DNA from: a virus
Length of the DNA: 59,472 bases
Strand: one strand, 5' to 3'
IMG/VR virus record: IMGVR_UViG_3300010354_000097
Location: 1 to 59,472 of that record
The notes beneath the pieces are model-generated. The model was not told the origin of the DNA and did not search any database. It saw only the letters and a list, made by a program, of their open reading frames with translations. The position numbers and the translations under genes were made by a program. Within the stretch, counting starts at the first letter, position 1. Each line of letters starts with the position of its first letter. Positions 30,155 through 41,700 of the stretch are shown here, piece after piece.

Positions 30155-30642
30155 AAGAAAGAATGATCGACTTCTATATGCGGATAGCTAGAGAAACCGC
30201 AAAACTAAGTCGAGCACGTAGACTTCAAGTTGGTTGTGTTATTGTCAAGGATGATAACATAATCAGCTTTGGGTGGAATGGTACCCCTCCGGGATGGGAT
30301 AACGACTGCGAGTATAAAGACTATTGTATCAGCCGAGACTTCACTGGTAACTACTTCCCTGGGACAGAAAACGAGTACCCGTTTGAAGATGAGTACGGCA
30401 GATACAAGCTTAAAACCAAGCCTGAAGTGTTACATGCTGAGGCTAATGCACTATTAAAATTGTGTCGTACTCACGAAAGTAGCTCAGCGGCCAGTTTATT
30501 CCTAACCCATGCACCATGTATCGAGTGTGCAAAATTAATTTTTAGTTCCGGAATTAAAAATGTTTTTTACAACGAAGTGTATCGTAACACAGATGGAATT
30601 AATTTTTTAAATAACACCGATATCAAAGTATTAAAAATTTAA
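30151..30642 (+). CDS. dCMP deaminase
   Basis: A 163-residue cytidine/deoxycytidylate deaminase. Zinc ligands are H95 of HAEAN and the pair C123-x2-C126 of APCIEC, with E97 as catalytic acid; WNGTPPGWDNDCE near 42-54 is the substrate loop of the dCMP deaminase class. It makes dUMP for ThyX, encoded just upstream. ATG 30151 is chosen; the earlier in-frame ATG at 30106 lies in thyX. The stop is only two bases from the stop of the convergent gene on the other strand. Confidence 0.9.
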   Translation: MKERMIDFYMRIARETAKLSRARRLQVGCVIVKDDNIISFGWNGTPPGWDNDCEYKDYCISRDFTGNYFPGTENEYPFEDEYGRYKLKTKPEVLHAEANALLKLCRTHESSSAASLFLTHAPCIECAKLIFSSGIKNVFYNEVYRNTDGINFLNNTDIKVLKI

Positions 30643-30644
30643 TA

Positions 30645-31379
30645 TCAGTCTACAGCTATCGAAATAGCAATTGCCCCAAATGCAACAGATGGTGCTCCGG
30701 CCGATTCACCGATATATCCTTCACAAAAAATATCAAGATAATATGTAACTCCTACTGCTTCGTTTGGTAGATTTACTGAAATAGAAGAAGAAGTGGTACT
30801 AGAATTACCAGTAGTTTGCGATATTCCTCCAACAACATTAACTATTTCATTACCGGCACCGTCTCTAATTCTATATCCCGGATATCCAACTTCTGACAAA
30901 TCTGTATCATCAAAAATTGGATATCCGGTACCGGAATCATAATATCCTTGCACCGACATGGTCACAGGGTTGACTTTGAGTCTTCCGCGATATGGAACCG
31001 TAAAATTTAAAACATTATCTAATCTGTATCGTGTGGTCCATTGACCTCCGCTAACTGCCGAAAACCCATTTGCATTAACAAAATTTATCAATCCACCGGT
31101 GCCGGCATAGGAATAATTAGAAATTGCATATTCCCTAGCTCCTGAAAATTGACTTAATTGGATCGGGGTAGTGGCAGGAGCAACTGGAGTAGACGGAATA
31201 TTTGCATTACTAGTAGAAGAATGTGGACTAGTTGTACTAGCCATATTTCCGCCCGAATCTTGTAATGATGCAGTGGTGTTAGCACTACTTTTATAATATT
31301 CTGATAGACTAATAGGATTTGATCCACCGAATTCAGTCTGTAAATCTGAAAATTTAATATTATTAGCAGGAATAGTCAT
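30645..31379 (-). CDS. Virion/tail fibre-like structural protein
   Basis: A 244-residue protein, last gene of the late - strand block. Its N-terminus NIKFSDLQTEFGGSNPISLS-EYY is a widespread start of phage fibre and virion proteins, followed by a Ser/Thr/Pro-rich stretch and a beta-rich domain (LNFTVPYRGRLKVNPVTMSV, GVTYYLDIFCEGYIG). It overlaps the ParB-like gene upstream by four bases. Placement in the tail tip or on the head surface is inferred only from context. There is no space for a terminator after it. Confidence 0.7.
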   Translation of the reverse strand: MTIPANNIKFSDLQTEFGGSNPISLSEYYKSSANTTASLQDSGGNMASTTSPHSSTSNANIPSTPVAPATTPIQLSQFSGAREYAISNYSYAGTGGLINFVNANGFSAVSGGQWTTRYRLDNVLNFTVPYRGRLKVNPVTMSVQGYYDSGTGYPIFDDTDLSEVGYPGYRIRDGAGNEIVNVVGGISQTTGNSSTTSSSISVNLPNEAVGVTYYLDIFCEGYIGESAGAPSVAFGAIAISIAVD

Positions 31380-32398
31380 ATTCGAATCCCAAGATAAGTT
31401 TGATTACTGTCGTCCATTCTTTTTGAACTGGATAGATAAATTTTATTATAACTTTTTAATTCTTCGACAAGATTTAACTGATCTTCAAATAACTCAGTCC
31501 CGTAAGAAGTATTTTCGGTATAAGTTCCTTTATATACTTTTTTATTTTGATTATTTGCAAACTTATGCTGGAAAACAAAATTTTTTTCTTCTCTTTCAGG
31601 AAATTGTCGGAAGTAAAATTTCCATGTGGAAATTTTATTAGTTATAGAATCATAATACATTCCTAGAGATAATAAGTTTTCAAATTTAATTTGATCTGAT
31701 ATTTGTAAATTCTGCTGTATTATACTAGGCATTAAATCGTTTTGAAAATTTACATGATCATTATTTAAAAGAGAAGCATTTTGTAAGAAATAAAAAACTT
31801 TGTTTTCGGGCAAAGATATAGGAGTAAATTCTAAACTTGGAATAACATATGCGTTAACTGTTTTAACATTTTGATTTAAAAGTTTTTGTATCCTGTGTCT
31901 TCCGTCGACAGTCGATAAATTACCAAATGAATCTTTTAATACAACGAGAGGATAATTGGTATCCACAATATCAACCTTTTTTACCCATCTTTCGTAACGA
32001 TTACTGGCTTTAATAGTCTCCAATGCTGAATTAAGATTAGGTATTAACTTTTCTATTTCTATAGATTCAAGGGGATATTTTTTTGCCTGCTCCCATAAGG
32101 AAAACATTCTAATAGAAGTTTTCGGTACATAAAATCTAAATATGTTGGACGATAGAGATTCGACGTCGAAACCAATTTCTTTTATTTTTTCAAAATGCGA
32201 TTTTATTTCTTCCGAAATATGGATATTATTTACATTTAAAAATTTAAAAAATTCTTCATTAGACAAAGTACATGCAACAGTGAGATTATTATTTCTATTA
32301 CATATCGCTATGTTATCAACTGTTTTGTACCCAGATAATGATCCAAAAGAAGGTATTTTATTTTTTAGCAAATTTATTAAATCTTCGGTAGTGATCAC
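31376..32398 (-). CDS. ParB/sulfiredoxin-like domain protein within the fibre operon
   Basis: A 340-residue protein, starting with GTG and overlapping its neighbours by four bases on each side. The region 120-190 has PLVVLKDSFGNLSTVDGRHR-IQ and TVNAYVIP, typical of the ParB/Srx N-terminal fold (a strand, then DGRHRI at the nucleotide-binding turn). N- and C-terminal parts are helical and not recognised. ParB-like enzymes in phages may bind nucleotides, nick DNA or modify proteins; here the location between fibre genes is odd. It may be made with the fibres and act on them, or be packaged. No HTH was seen. Confidence 0.6.
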   Translation of the reverse strand: MITTEDLINLLKNKIPSFGSLSGYKTVDNIAICNRNNNLTVACTLSNEEFFKFLNVNNIHISEEIKSHFEKIKEIGFDVESLSSNIFRFYVPKTSIRMFSLWEQAKKYPLESIEIEKLIPNLNSALETIKASNRYERWVKKVDIVDTNYPLVVLKDSFGNLSTVDGRHRIQKLLNQNVKTVNAYVIPSLEFTPISLPENKVFYFLQNASLLNNDHVNFQNDLMPSIIQQNLQISDQIKFENLLSLGMYYDSITNKISTWKFYFRQFPEREEKNFVFQHKFANNQNKKVYKGTYTENTSYGTELFEDQLNLVEELKSYNKIYLSSSKRMDDSNQTYLGIRI

Positions 32399-34131
32399 TG
32401 TTGATTATCCCTGTACAATTTTTGTTTTAATTGTGAAACTTCATTACTTAATTCTTTAACAGATTCGATTAGTAAAGAAACCAACCGATCGTACTTAACT
32501 GCTAAATGCCCGTCTTCTTTTTTTGCTACAACTTCGGGTAATATTTTTTCTACTTCTTGTGCTATAACTCCTACATCCTTTTTTCTTACAAAATAACCAT
32601 CCTCGCCTCCGCGACTCTGTATATATTCGTCCTTCCAGTCAAAATATACACCGCTTATTTGTTGTAATTTTTCTAAAGCATTATTTATAGGAGAAATGTT
32701 TTCTTTCCACGTTATGTCTGAAGTATAAAATGCTGTAATATCTCCGGTGGCTCTAATATCGCCTAATCCAGCAGGTACGGCTGCTGCGTCTGTTCCTACT
32801 CCTAAACTACCCATTTGCACAGCCGATGTGGTCCCGATAGAGACTTGTGGTTCCCATCCTTCTGCAGCGACTCCCGTAATAGTTATACCATTAGTACCGG
32901 TTATATTATCTATATAATTACCTGTAGTATCAGTTCCTAGTTCCACCGAATTAGGAGCAATAGTTAATACAACATTGGAGACATTGGCGGATCCGTCGAT
33001 ACTAAAACTACCGGTTACATCTCCAGTGGCAAAAGCTACCGAACGAGCAGTATTCCACTTATCAGCAGTTGCTGCCGACAAATTCGTCACTGTGGTTGTA
33101 CTTGTTACTACTAATGGTGCTGTTCCTACAGCAACACTACTAATAAGCTGATCACCGGTTACATCTCCGGTAGCAGTAATAGCACCTGAAGAAGTTATAT
33201 TTGCCACCGATAATGTATTAGTACTAGGGTTATAAGTAAGATCAGTATCGACTGTAACATCATTATTACCGGTAGTTGCTGCCACAAAAGGAACATATCG
33301 AGCGGTATTAGTTGAATCTGTAGTAATATTGACCTTAGACGCATTTGTTGCATCAACTGCGGTAGTAGCCGAAGATGCTGCCACACCTGTTATGTTAGCT
33401 CCGCTTCCGTGAAAGTTAGTAGCATAAACATTAGCCCATTTTTTTGCAGTAGAACCTAAATTTGTTACATTATCAGTATTGGGAAAAATACCATTTTCTT
33501 CAATACTAACTGTTTTAGTCAGAATCTCACCAACTTCGCTACCTCTTCTGAAATTAATACCCGGTATTAAAGTAGCAGGGAAATTAGCTATCGGAGTCGA
33601 GGGGGTAAATTCTGTATTGCTAAAAATAGCTATATCAGTTCCGGCGATACTCAATCTTAAAATTATATTACCGTCGATTGTATCACCAAATAAACCAGTT
33701 GTTCCGCCGCCTCCGCTATTTTCCGGACCAATGGTTACCCATGTATTATTGTAATATAATTTAAGTTGCTGTACACCGACACTAGTATCATACCATAAAT
33801 CACCAACACTGGGATTAGTGGGTTGACTTGAACTAGTGACTGGATTACCAATTGGTTTCCAATCTGTTGCGTCTACACCGGTATTCTGAAATTTTACTTT
33901 GAGTAATTCCGTGGTATTATCCCACCAAATTTGTCCGACTAAACTTTCTGCAGGAGCTGAACTATTAGCAAAATGCTCAACCATTTTTACTAAATTTTCA
34001 TTAAGAGCTTCGCCATAATTGGCTTTGCTGCGTCCTATTAGTGTAATTCCTGCTACTGTATCAACAGTATTTTCTGCTAAATCTGACACTAATACACTAT
34101 TGTCAGTCTTATTAATCGTATAACCAGCCAT
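32395..34131 (-). CDS. Tail fibre protein with C-terminal S74 chaperone/peptidase
   Basis: A 578-residue fibre protein. Residues 1-80 form an attachment module (YGEALNENLVKMVEHFA, LVGQIWWDNTT) shared with the collar protein upstream. The middle is Thr/Ala/Val-rich beta repeat. The last ~110 residues are an S74 intramolecular chaperone: SDITWKENI has the Ser and Lys of the self-cleavage dyad, and KKDVGVIAQEVEKILPEVV, DGHLAVKYDRLVSLLIES-VKEL are its usual motifs. The chaperone trimerises the fibre and is then cut off. A GATAAATA late promoter lies just upstream, and CTGGAG precedes its ATG. Confidence 0.9.
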   Translation of the reverse strand: MAGYTINKTDNSVLVSDLAENTVDTVAGITLIGRSKANYGEALNENLVKMVEHFANSSAPAESLVGQIWWDNTTELLKVKFQNTGVDATDWKPIGNPVTSSSQPTNPSVGDLWYDTSVGVQQLKLYYNNTWVTIGPENSGGGGTTGLFGDTIDGNIILRLSIAGTDIAIFSNTEFTPSTPIANFPATLIPGINFRRGSEVGEILTKTVSIEENGIFPNTDNVTNLGSTAKKWANVYATNFHGSGANITGVAASSATTAVDATNASKVNITTDSTNTARYVPFVAATTGNNDVTVDTDLTYNPSTNTLSVANITSSGAITATGDVTGDQLISSVAVGTAPLVVTSTTTVTNLSAATADKWNTARSVAFATGDVTGSFSIDGSANVSNVVLTIAPNSVELGTDTTGNYIDNITGTNGITITGVAAEGWEPQVSIGTTSAVQMGSLGVGTDAAAVPAGLGDIRATGDITAFYTSDITWKENISPINNALEKLQQISGVYFDWKDEYIQSRGGEDGYFVRKKDVGVIAQEVEKILPEVVAKKEDGHLAVKYDRLVSLLIESVKELSNEVSQLKQKLYRDNQQ

Positions 34132-34149
34132 AATATCTCCAGTTTTATC

Positions 34150-34157
34150 TATTTATC
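34150..34157 (-). promoter_or_regulatory. T4-type late promoter overlapping the collar gene stop
   Basis: On the - strand the sequence is GATAAATA, the T4-like late -10 motif read by gp55. It includes the TAA stop of the collar gene and is 19 bases before the ATG of the S74 fibre, with a GGAG between. Confidence 0.55.
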
Positions 34158-34992
34158 CGGTAATTTTCATAATATAGCATAGAGCATAATATGAAGGTAA
34201 ACTTGCTCCGTTTCCTTTGTTTCCTGTAGTATTTGTTGAATTAGCAGCATAAAGGTTACCGGCCCCGATAACAAATTTATCTCTTAGATCCGGAGTATCA
34301 TTTCCTCCATTACATAATGCCCAACCGGTTGGTATATTAGAAGTATCGCCATACCATAAAACTATAGAACCTTTAGGCAATATGTCATGTACAAATCCAG
34401 TAGTAGCTATAGCAGTCGAATCGTCTGCTACCGCAGCAGTAGGAGCAACCGGTACTCCGGTCATATTAGCATAATCTAAATAGTATGATCCATGTTGACC
34501 GTCTAAACGATCAGCATTTAAATTAGTTACCAAAGTTTGACTTTGTACGGTTAATGGTGCTGTTCCTGTTGTTTGAGTTAAAGTAGCCGAAGTAAATGTC
34601 GGAGATGCAGAATTATTAATGTCTTGAGGTAAACTCAATGTAATATTAGGCCCCGAAATAGTAACAGTAATTTGATTAGCTGTGCCCGATATATTACTGA
34701 CCGACGGAATAGATACCCAACCGGATGTGGGGCCTCTATAAACTTTAATAGCATTAGCGTTTTTATCCCACCATAATTGTCCGAGTACAGGGCCACTCGG
34801 TGCTGTATTGTTAGCAAAATTTTCCATTAATTTTAGAAAATTTTCGTTAAGTATTTCTCCATAATTACCATAATCTTTACCAATGAACACAATAGTTTTA
34901 TCTGAGTTAATGGTATTATCTAAAACCACCAATGGATTACCAGATGAATCTGTTAATGGCGATCCATCTGTTTTAGTAATTGAATACGGCAT
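34153..34992 (-). CDS. Tail collar/fibre protein
   Basis: A 279-residue protein. The N-terminal module (YGEILNENFLKLMENFA, LGQLWWDKNA) is a close relative of that in the S74 fibre. The middle holds short beta repeats (APLTVQSQTLVTNLNADRLD). The C-terminal ~70 residues are a phage tail collar domain: PKGSIVLWYGDTSNIPTGWA-LCNG and TPDLRDKFVIGAG, ending ALCYIMKI. Such proteins form fibre tips or short tail fibres. It begins three bases after the previous gene. Confidence 0.85.
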   Translation of the reverse strand: MPYSITKTDGSPLTDSSGNPLVVLDNTINSDKTIVFIGKDYGNYGEILNENFLKLMENFANNTAPSGPVLGQLWWDKNANAIKVYRGPTSGWVSIPSVSNISGTANQITVTISGPNITLSLPQDINNSASPTFTSATLTQTTGTAPLTVQSQTLVTNLNADRLDGQHGSYYLDYANMTGVPVAPTAAVADDSTAIATTGFVHDILPKGSIVLWYGDTSNIPTGWALCNGGNDTPDLRDKFVIGAGNLYAANSTNTTGNKGNGASLPSYYALCYIMKITG

Positions 34993-34995
34993 TAA

Positions 34996-35589
34996 TTATA
35001 CTCCACTCAAATTAGTTAAAGTCTGAATTCTAATTGTATAATCGATTTGAATTAATCGATTTAATGATTTTTGTATCGGATGAAAAATAACATGAGTTAA
35101 CAATTTATCTTCACTGGATTTAATACCTAACTCATCAAATACATAAGTTCCGTCGGTATCTTCGGCTGTATCAAATGCATCCTGTCCACTGGGTTCATTA
35201 TAATCAAGTAAACAACTAATTAAAATATCTGTATAGACTTCTCCAGCTAGATGTCTTATTTCCATTTTATTGTTAATCGGATCGGTATTTTCTCCCGAAA
35301 ATTGATTAATAACTTTTGAATATGATTGTAAATATAAATCCGATTGTTGAGTGTTTGTGTTTGGGGGTAGATATGTAATAATTCCAGTTACATCTACACT
35401 AGTTCCCCCTCTTCCAAATGCCATACTTTTAATAGATCCTCCGCCGACGCCAGATACACAATTAGCCAATGAAACACTCATGTTTTCATAATGAATTTGA
35501 TTATCTTTATCTACTAGTACGCGATTTTCTGTCAAATCGGTAATTTTTACATGTCCGTGCATTAATGTTGGTAATATCATTTTAACCAT
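34996..35589 (-). CDS. Tail-associated structural protein, unidentified
   Basis: A 197-residue protein that was not recognised beyond context. The N-terminus PTLMHGHVKITDLTENRVLV and SIKSMAFGRGGTSVDVTGII suggest a beta-rich virion protein; it has no membrane segments. AGAGGA lies four bases before ATG 35589 (ATG 35580 is also possible). It is in the middle of the tail operon between the 47-residue gene and the collar gene, so it is probably part of the tail or fibre base. Confidence 0.6.
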   Translation of the reverse strand: MVKMILPTLMHGHVKITDLTENRVLVDKDNQIHYENMSVSLANCVSGVGGGSIKSMAFGRGGTSVDVTGIITYLPPNTNTQQSDLYLQSYSKVINQFSGENTDPINNKMEIRHLAGEVYTDILISCLLDYNEPSGQDAFDTAEDTDGTYVFDELGIKSSEDKLLTHVIFHPIQKSLNRLIQIDYTIRIQTLTNLSGV

Positions 35590-35733
35590 TTATCCTCTAG
35601 TTTTTAGTAATACCTGCCCAGTTTTTGGATCTGAAATTTTTAAATGAGCTTGCAACAATAGACCAGCAGCTACATCCGGTTTGATCTTTTTTTCTTGTTC
35701 AGGTACCAATGGTTTATCTTTTTTATTCATCAT
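35590..35733 (-). CDS. 47-residue small protein in tail operon
   Basis: A short ORF filling the gap between the giant gene and the next tail gene. It begins with two ATG codons and encodes a basic helix followed by PDVAAGLLLQAHLKISDP and GQVLLKTRG. The stop TAA is part of the ribosome binding region of the following gene. The composition and close packing support a real gene, and I recall similar short proteins in related phages. Function unknown. Confidence 0.6.
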   Translation of the reverse strand: MMNKKDKPLVPEQEKKIKPDVAAGLLLQAHLKISDPKTGQVLLKTRG

Positions 35734-35743
35734 TTATTTATTC

Positions 35744-38700
35744 TCAATTTGATGGATCGTAACTGTACTTAGTTTTTAAGAAGCCCGCCTGTGTAGTAAT
35801 ACTATCAAATAACTTAGTTCCAGTTTGACTCCATACAACCGAATCGGCGTTATCGATTACTTGTTGTTGACTTGCATCCGAAATTAAACTGCCAGATGCG
35901 TGAATCTCCGGTATACCTGTTCCACTTACTCCTCTTGTTAGTTGTCCTAATGTATGAGTAACATAATTTATTGTCCAATAAACTATTTTCTCTCCGTTTA
36001 TAAAAACAATACCGGGGATATTATCGGTCGATGACGGCTGTATAAAATTAGTCGAATCGGTTAATTTAATTTCCGTGTCATAATAGTTTAGTGGCTCTGC
36101 TAAAGTAGTTGTATGATCTCCGCTAATACGATAGTAGAATCTATAATCTTTAAGATTGTCAAGCACTGTCACAAAACTTCCAGAAGGATGATTGACTGCC
36201 CCGGCTCCACGTATCATGCCGCTGATAATTCCTGATCCGGGATTATAATTAGTGTATTGTATAGTTTCTCCATTGATTACAATTGTTGGATTGTATGTGG
36301 CCTGCGGTCCCGAAAATGGTAGCATAACTGCACTATTTTCGTAAGTAATAACTTTAACCGATGTAGCAGAATTACTTAACGATTCTGCCAATTGCACAGT
36401 CGGTTGCGGATTCAAATTCGAATCTGTAGTGTTGCAATTCATAGTATGAAATACTCGGAATCCGATAAAGTTTCCGGAATCTTCTGTGAAAACTCTAATC
36501 TCTAATGTATCATATATTCTACCCGGTATTAATTCTTCGGGTGCATGACTGTTAAATGTATCAACAAATTTTCCGCCATGAACATTAATATCTTCGGCTC
36601 GAGTTCCGAGACTAGTATCCAAGAAAGAACTTCTATAGAAAACATCTATATTTTCTAACTCGGGCTGCGGTGCTCCTTCATATTCGATATCGTATACAGT
36701 AACTTGTTCTCCAGCAAACTCACCGGTTCCTTGTACTCTAACACCTGAATAATCTACTCCTGAGAATAGTTGTTTAACATCATTGGGTGTCATTCCTGTG
36801 CCAGGCTGATAATAGTAATAAGCACGTTCCATAGCTGATCGAAGTTCTGCTATACCGATTTCTTTATAATTAAATCTTTTAACTGTACTACCGATCGAAT
36901 GAGCTGCTGCGGTAGAATCTAATTTAGCTCTTGTTACCCCTTCGAATCTATTGAATGCTAATGTGATATAATCATATTGGAATATTTCGTCATCGATGAT
37001 AAAATAACCACCAGTTGATTCAAATCCGCTTATGCTTACTACATCAATGTAGGCAGGATTTGACTCGTCGGTTAGTGCAGTGAGTAACGTGGTAGTTGGT
37101 GCCGTAGTAAACGTTGCTCCTGAAGTAAAATCGTTGTAGGTTAAATAAAATTTATTTTCGTGAACAAAAATATCATTGTTTACATAAGATGTATTTGCTT
37201 GCCAGTTTTGTATTTGGCCGGTATATGCAATACGATCAAACTTAATAGTTGTAGCAATACTTCTCACTGTTTTATTTGTTAATCTTGCTATTAACTGAGC
37301 TGAATTTCCAAAATCCGCCGGCACTACTGTGATAGTAGGCACTTCCATAAAATCGCCGCCGCCATTGACTATTGTAACACCAGTGATAATTCCTCCTTCG
37401 ACGGTAGCTCTTAGTCTTGCTTTTCCGTTTCCTCCATTTACTATTAGTGTTGGTTCTTTAAAATAATCGCCTCCACCATTGATTATTTCTACATTTTCTA
37501 TGTAAAAACTATGATTTTGATTCCACAAAGAATACGGTTGTTGTTCTAATAATTCAGTATCAGTTTCTGTATCAATTGATCTGTATCTTCCTAATTCCGG
37601 ATCGTAATATGCAGGTAAATCAAAATCTGATAAGGAAAGAGGTGCTATATCGTCACCTTCATATCTTAAGAGATATTCTCTAATTTTTGTTCGATATGGT
37701 TTAACTTCTTCGATATAAGATCGATAATAGTCTTGATTATCTCTGACATAACTAGGATATTGATCTAAACGACGAAGATTGTGATTCACAGAAATAAAAC
37801 TAGTTTTAAATAACCAATCAGGCTGTTTCTGCTCGTAGAAAATATATTCAAACATAGCAAAAATCGATCCGACGAAAATATATTTTAAATCATCAATAAG
37901 AATGTCATTACGGAGAGTTTCTATCATTGTTCTGAATGCAATAGTTGGATTATAGTCGAATCGAATCGAGTCAAAACTAAGAATATCTAATCCTATACCG
38001 GCACTAGTAGGATCATATATTAACGAATTAATTTGAATAGTTCCATTACCTATTCCTTTGGGATCATATGATAAACCTGATTTTTGATAAATTCCCCAAT
38101 TCCCGTCCCCGATATTATTAATGCGAACGATCTCACCTTCTTGTACATTATATCCGGCCAATTCCGAGAAGGTGTTAATTATATAATTAGGAATTGTTTT
38201 TTGATTAAATTCATCAGCATACCAATCCGAGAAAGCCCAGTAGTCATCTAAATTGTATTGTTGTACTTGTATAGCAGTTAGTTCTCCGTCATCAATTTGG
38301 TATAATGCCCAATTGCCCATATACTCGCTGCTACTATGAACTAGAACAACTGTACCGTTGTCCAATGAAGTCAAATCTATAGAAATCAATTCTTCATACG
38401 AATCAAATTCTAATGTATAACCCAGGGTCGGCTCAGGATCTTTTTGATATAAATTTGTTATGTCCTTAGACCCCACTATAATGTTTTTTTGTAATTCTCT
38501 ATTAATGTAATTAACAAAGATTTTAGAAGCTGCTAATCTATCTACAAACATTGTTTGTCGAGGACGAATAGATATTCCATATCTCATATTGTCAGACAAT
38601 GTAGTATCAGGAACTTCTCTTAATTCGTTGCCCACTACACTATTTCCTAACAAACTATCAACTAATTTAGTTACTAAAAACTCAGGAATAGTTTCGTCGT

Positions 38701-41700
38701 TTTTCTCTCTGATTATTTGCCACTCGTGATGTACTGGTAAATCTTTACTAAGCCCTCGACTTGTAATTTTTAGTACTATATCGTTACTACTGAAATATTG
38801 ATTACAATTAAATATTGCCAATGATCTATCATCTAGTACAGCAACATAAGGAATATCTTGTTGAACTGGATCTTGTATAATATTTTTAATTGAGCTAATA
38901 CTGATCGATTTATTAGTTATTGCAGTTATTTTGTCTGTGACCCAAAAATAATATTTGGTTTTTAATAAACCCGACTGTGTATCAACCTGTGTAATTTGAC
39001 TATATCGAGAATCGTCCTCGAATAAAGGAATCCCCGAAAGTCCTCGACTACGATACTGAGAGGGAAGAACCGGACTTTCAACCCATTCGCATATTTCGAC
39101 CTGACTTCCTTCAAACAATTTGCCCCAATTTCTTAAACGGTATTCTCTATTAGACTGTTGATAATCAATATACCTTATCTTGTCTAAATTCCACCAAACT
39201 TTACCGATCTGATAGCTTGACCAAAAATAATCAGAATCTGATGTTGTACTGTTTATTTTATTATAAACAGCTGGATCAAATGACGATTTAAAATCTAAAA
39301 ATTGATCCGCAACCCCTAACACTTTACCTCTGGCAGGGTCAATATGATCCAAATATGTCACTAAAGAATTTGTTCTTTTATTGTAAAGATAAAAATTATC
39401 AATACTATTTAGATCTACAATTTGTCCTTGCGATCTAACCAGACTCCAACCTTTCTTTCCACTGGGATTTTTGAATATATCGATTTTACCGACCACAGCA
39501 TCTTTTTTGCTCAACATTATAGCAGAATTATTTCCAATGGCCATAACTTTGTTAAAATCGGGATCGTCTATTAGAGTTTCTGGTATTAAGCTTTGTACAT
39601 AAGCAATTATTGTAGTATCATCGGGATCTGTTAATAAATCATATTCGTATATTGTTCCTGCCTGATCGATTTCATCAAAGAAATTAGTACTATTAGAATC
39701 CCAAGTTGTTTCGTCGGACCACGTTGGTCTGTAAATGATTGTAGTATTGCCTCCTGAAACATAAAATCGTTCAGCATCGGGACTTAATTCAATACTATAA
39801 CCATAATCCTGGTCGGAGTCTCCGGGCTTAAAAATGTTTTGACTAAACTCAAAAATTGTTAATTCGAGATCTTCTAGTCCAGTTCCTAGGCCGGGTAATA
39901 TTCTTAGTGTATTATTAGCCAACACCGAGTCTGCACTGATCGTAATTTTTCCGTTGCTTTGTGATACTGAAATACCAGGTATCGAGGCATTTTCTATATC
40001 ATCGATCACCGATGTCAATGATTGCCCGGTAAAGAAAATTTCAAAATCATTTATTCGAATTGAATGCCCAATAGTTACACAAGAAGACGGAGATGAAATA
40101 ATACCTCCTGTAATAGATCCTTCGATCCGAGACCTATTAACATATCTAGATACTACACCTTTTTTATAAGTCGGTGTTTGATATTCAGGTTGTGAAACAT
40201 AAACACTACAATTATAACTACATAAATTCACTCTACTACCAAATCTCGAATTAGCTTGATCGAGTTCACTAATAAATTCTTGTATTAAATTAAATTGATT
40301 GTTTTCTATTTCTACTATATCTCCGCCATTCAATGTGTAAGTGAATGTGATAGTATCCGAATCGGTTCTGACATAATCAACTAGATATTCTTTAAGTAAT
40401 CCGTTGACTCTTACATCAAATAAAGGCTGCGAACCCGACAATTGTAAACTTCTTTCACAATCAAAAACAGTCGACCCTTGCAACGAAGTAAATGCCTCAA
40501 CTGTCCGATCATATATGAATATTTTTCCCGAATCGGAATTTCTACCAGGTGCACCAACAATTAATTGTCTACCGTCGGTACTACATTTAATATCGTATCC
40601 AAACTCGTCGCCGGCGGATGGAGAAGGCTCAGTAATTTCTCCGGCATACACATAGTGACTGTCTTTAAATATTGTATATTCTGTTGTTGCTGGTACTGTA
40701 AAAGTAATCGAATCATTAGTACCAGTGATTGTGTAATCAATACCTTCCGCTAACCATTGTTCACTAGATGTCTCGTAAACACGTATAGCTTGCGATGATA
40801 AAGGATCTACTGTCCAATTTAAACTATAAGTTACTGTAGGAGCTGTAGTAGAGAGCGTAAACAATTCTCTAGGAACTTCGTATCTTTTAAATCGTCTTAC
40901 TTTATTATCTCCGGGTACTCCAGCATAAAGCCATCTCTGATCCTCGCTGACTGACATAGAGTAACCAAATTTACCAGTACTAGCATTACCCCCTAATAGG
41001 ATCTGATCTAAATAATATGCTTGCCCAACTAGTTTATATACTGCAATATATCCCCTATTAGAACTATATCCATAGCTAGAAATAAACATTCTATTGTTTG
41101 TTAATTCGACGCTATGACCAAAATAAGTAGATCCCGACAAAGGCGGGGCTATTGTTAGTCTATATGGAGTACTAGCTATATTATAATATTCGACAATCGG
41201 ACTACTCTTAGGAACACCAATGGCTAACATTCTTTCGTTAGGAGATAGTTTGGCTATTCTTCCCCAATTACTATCAGTTATAGTTGTATTAAATGTCGAA
41301 TCCCATTGCCACGGGCTAGATTTCTCGTATACATTACTGTTATTAGGATAAGTTACATAAACTAAATCGCCATCCATCCAGTTTGATTTATCGCCGACAT
41401 CTGTTAACCTATCTAATTTCATTGATTCTAATTTAAAAATTATTCCCGAAGATTCGACGGTGACTGCTGACTCTAAATATGCAGTTCGGGTTCCGCCGGT
41501 TATTACAGTAACAGAATATAAAGAATCAACACTTAAAACTTGATAAACACCGTCTAGTATATCATCAAACCCTTTTACAATAATTATTTCTTCTTCGCTT
41601 AAATCGTGACGATTGTAAAAAACAAATTCTGCTGTATTGTCAACTCCGTAATTTATTGTTGTTAAGAGATTGTCAGTATTGACTGTTTGGTATATATTCC

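Noticed and set aside
35735-35742. AATAAATA on the - strand before the 47-residue gene
   Set aside because: It is two bases before the ATG, so a transcript would start inside the gene; the first base is also off consensus.
39954-40753. Three + strand open frames inside the giant gene
   Set aside because: They lie within an uninterrupted 4047-codon gene on the other strand and have composition expected from its complement.
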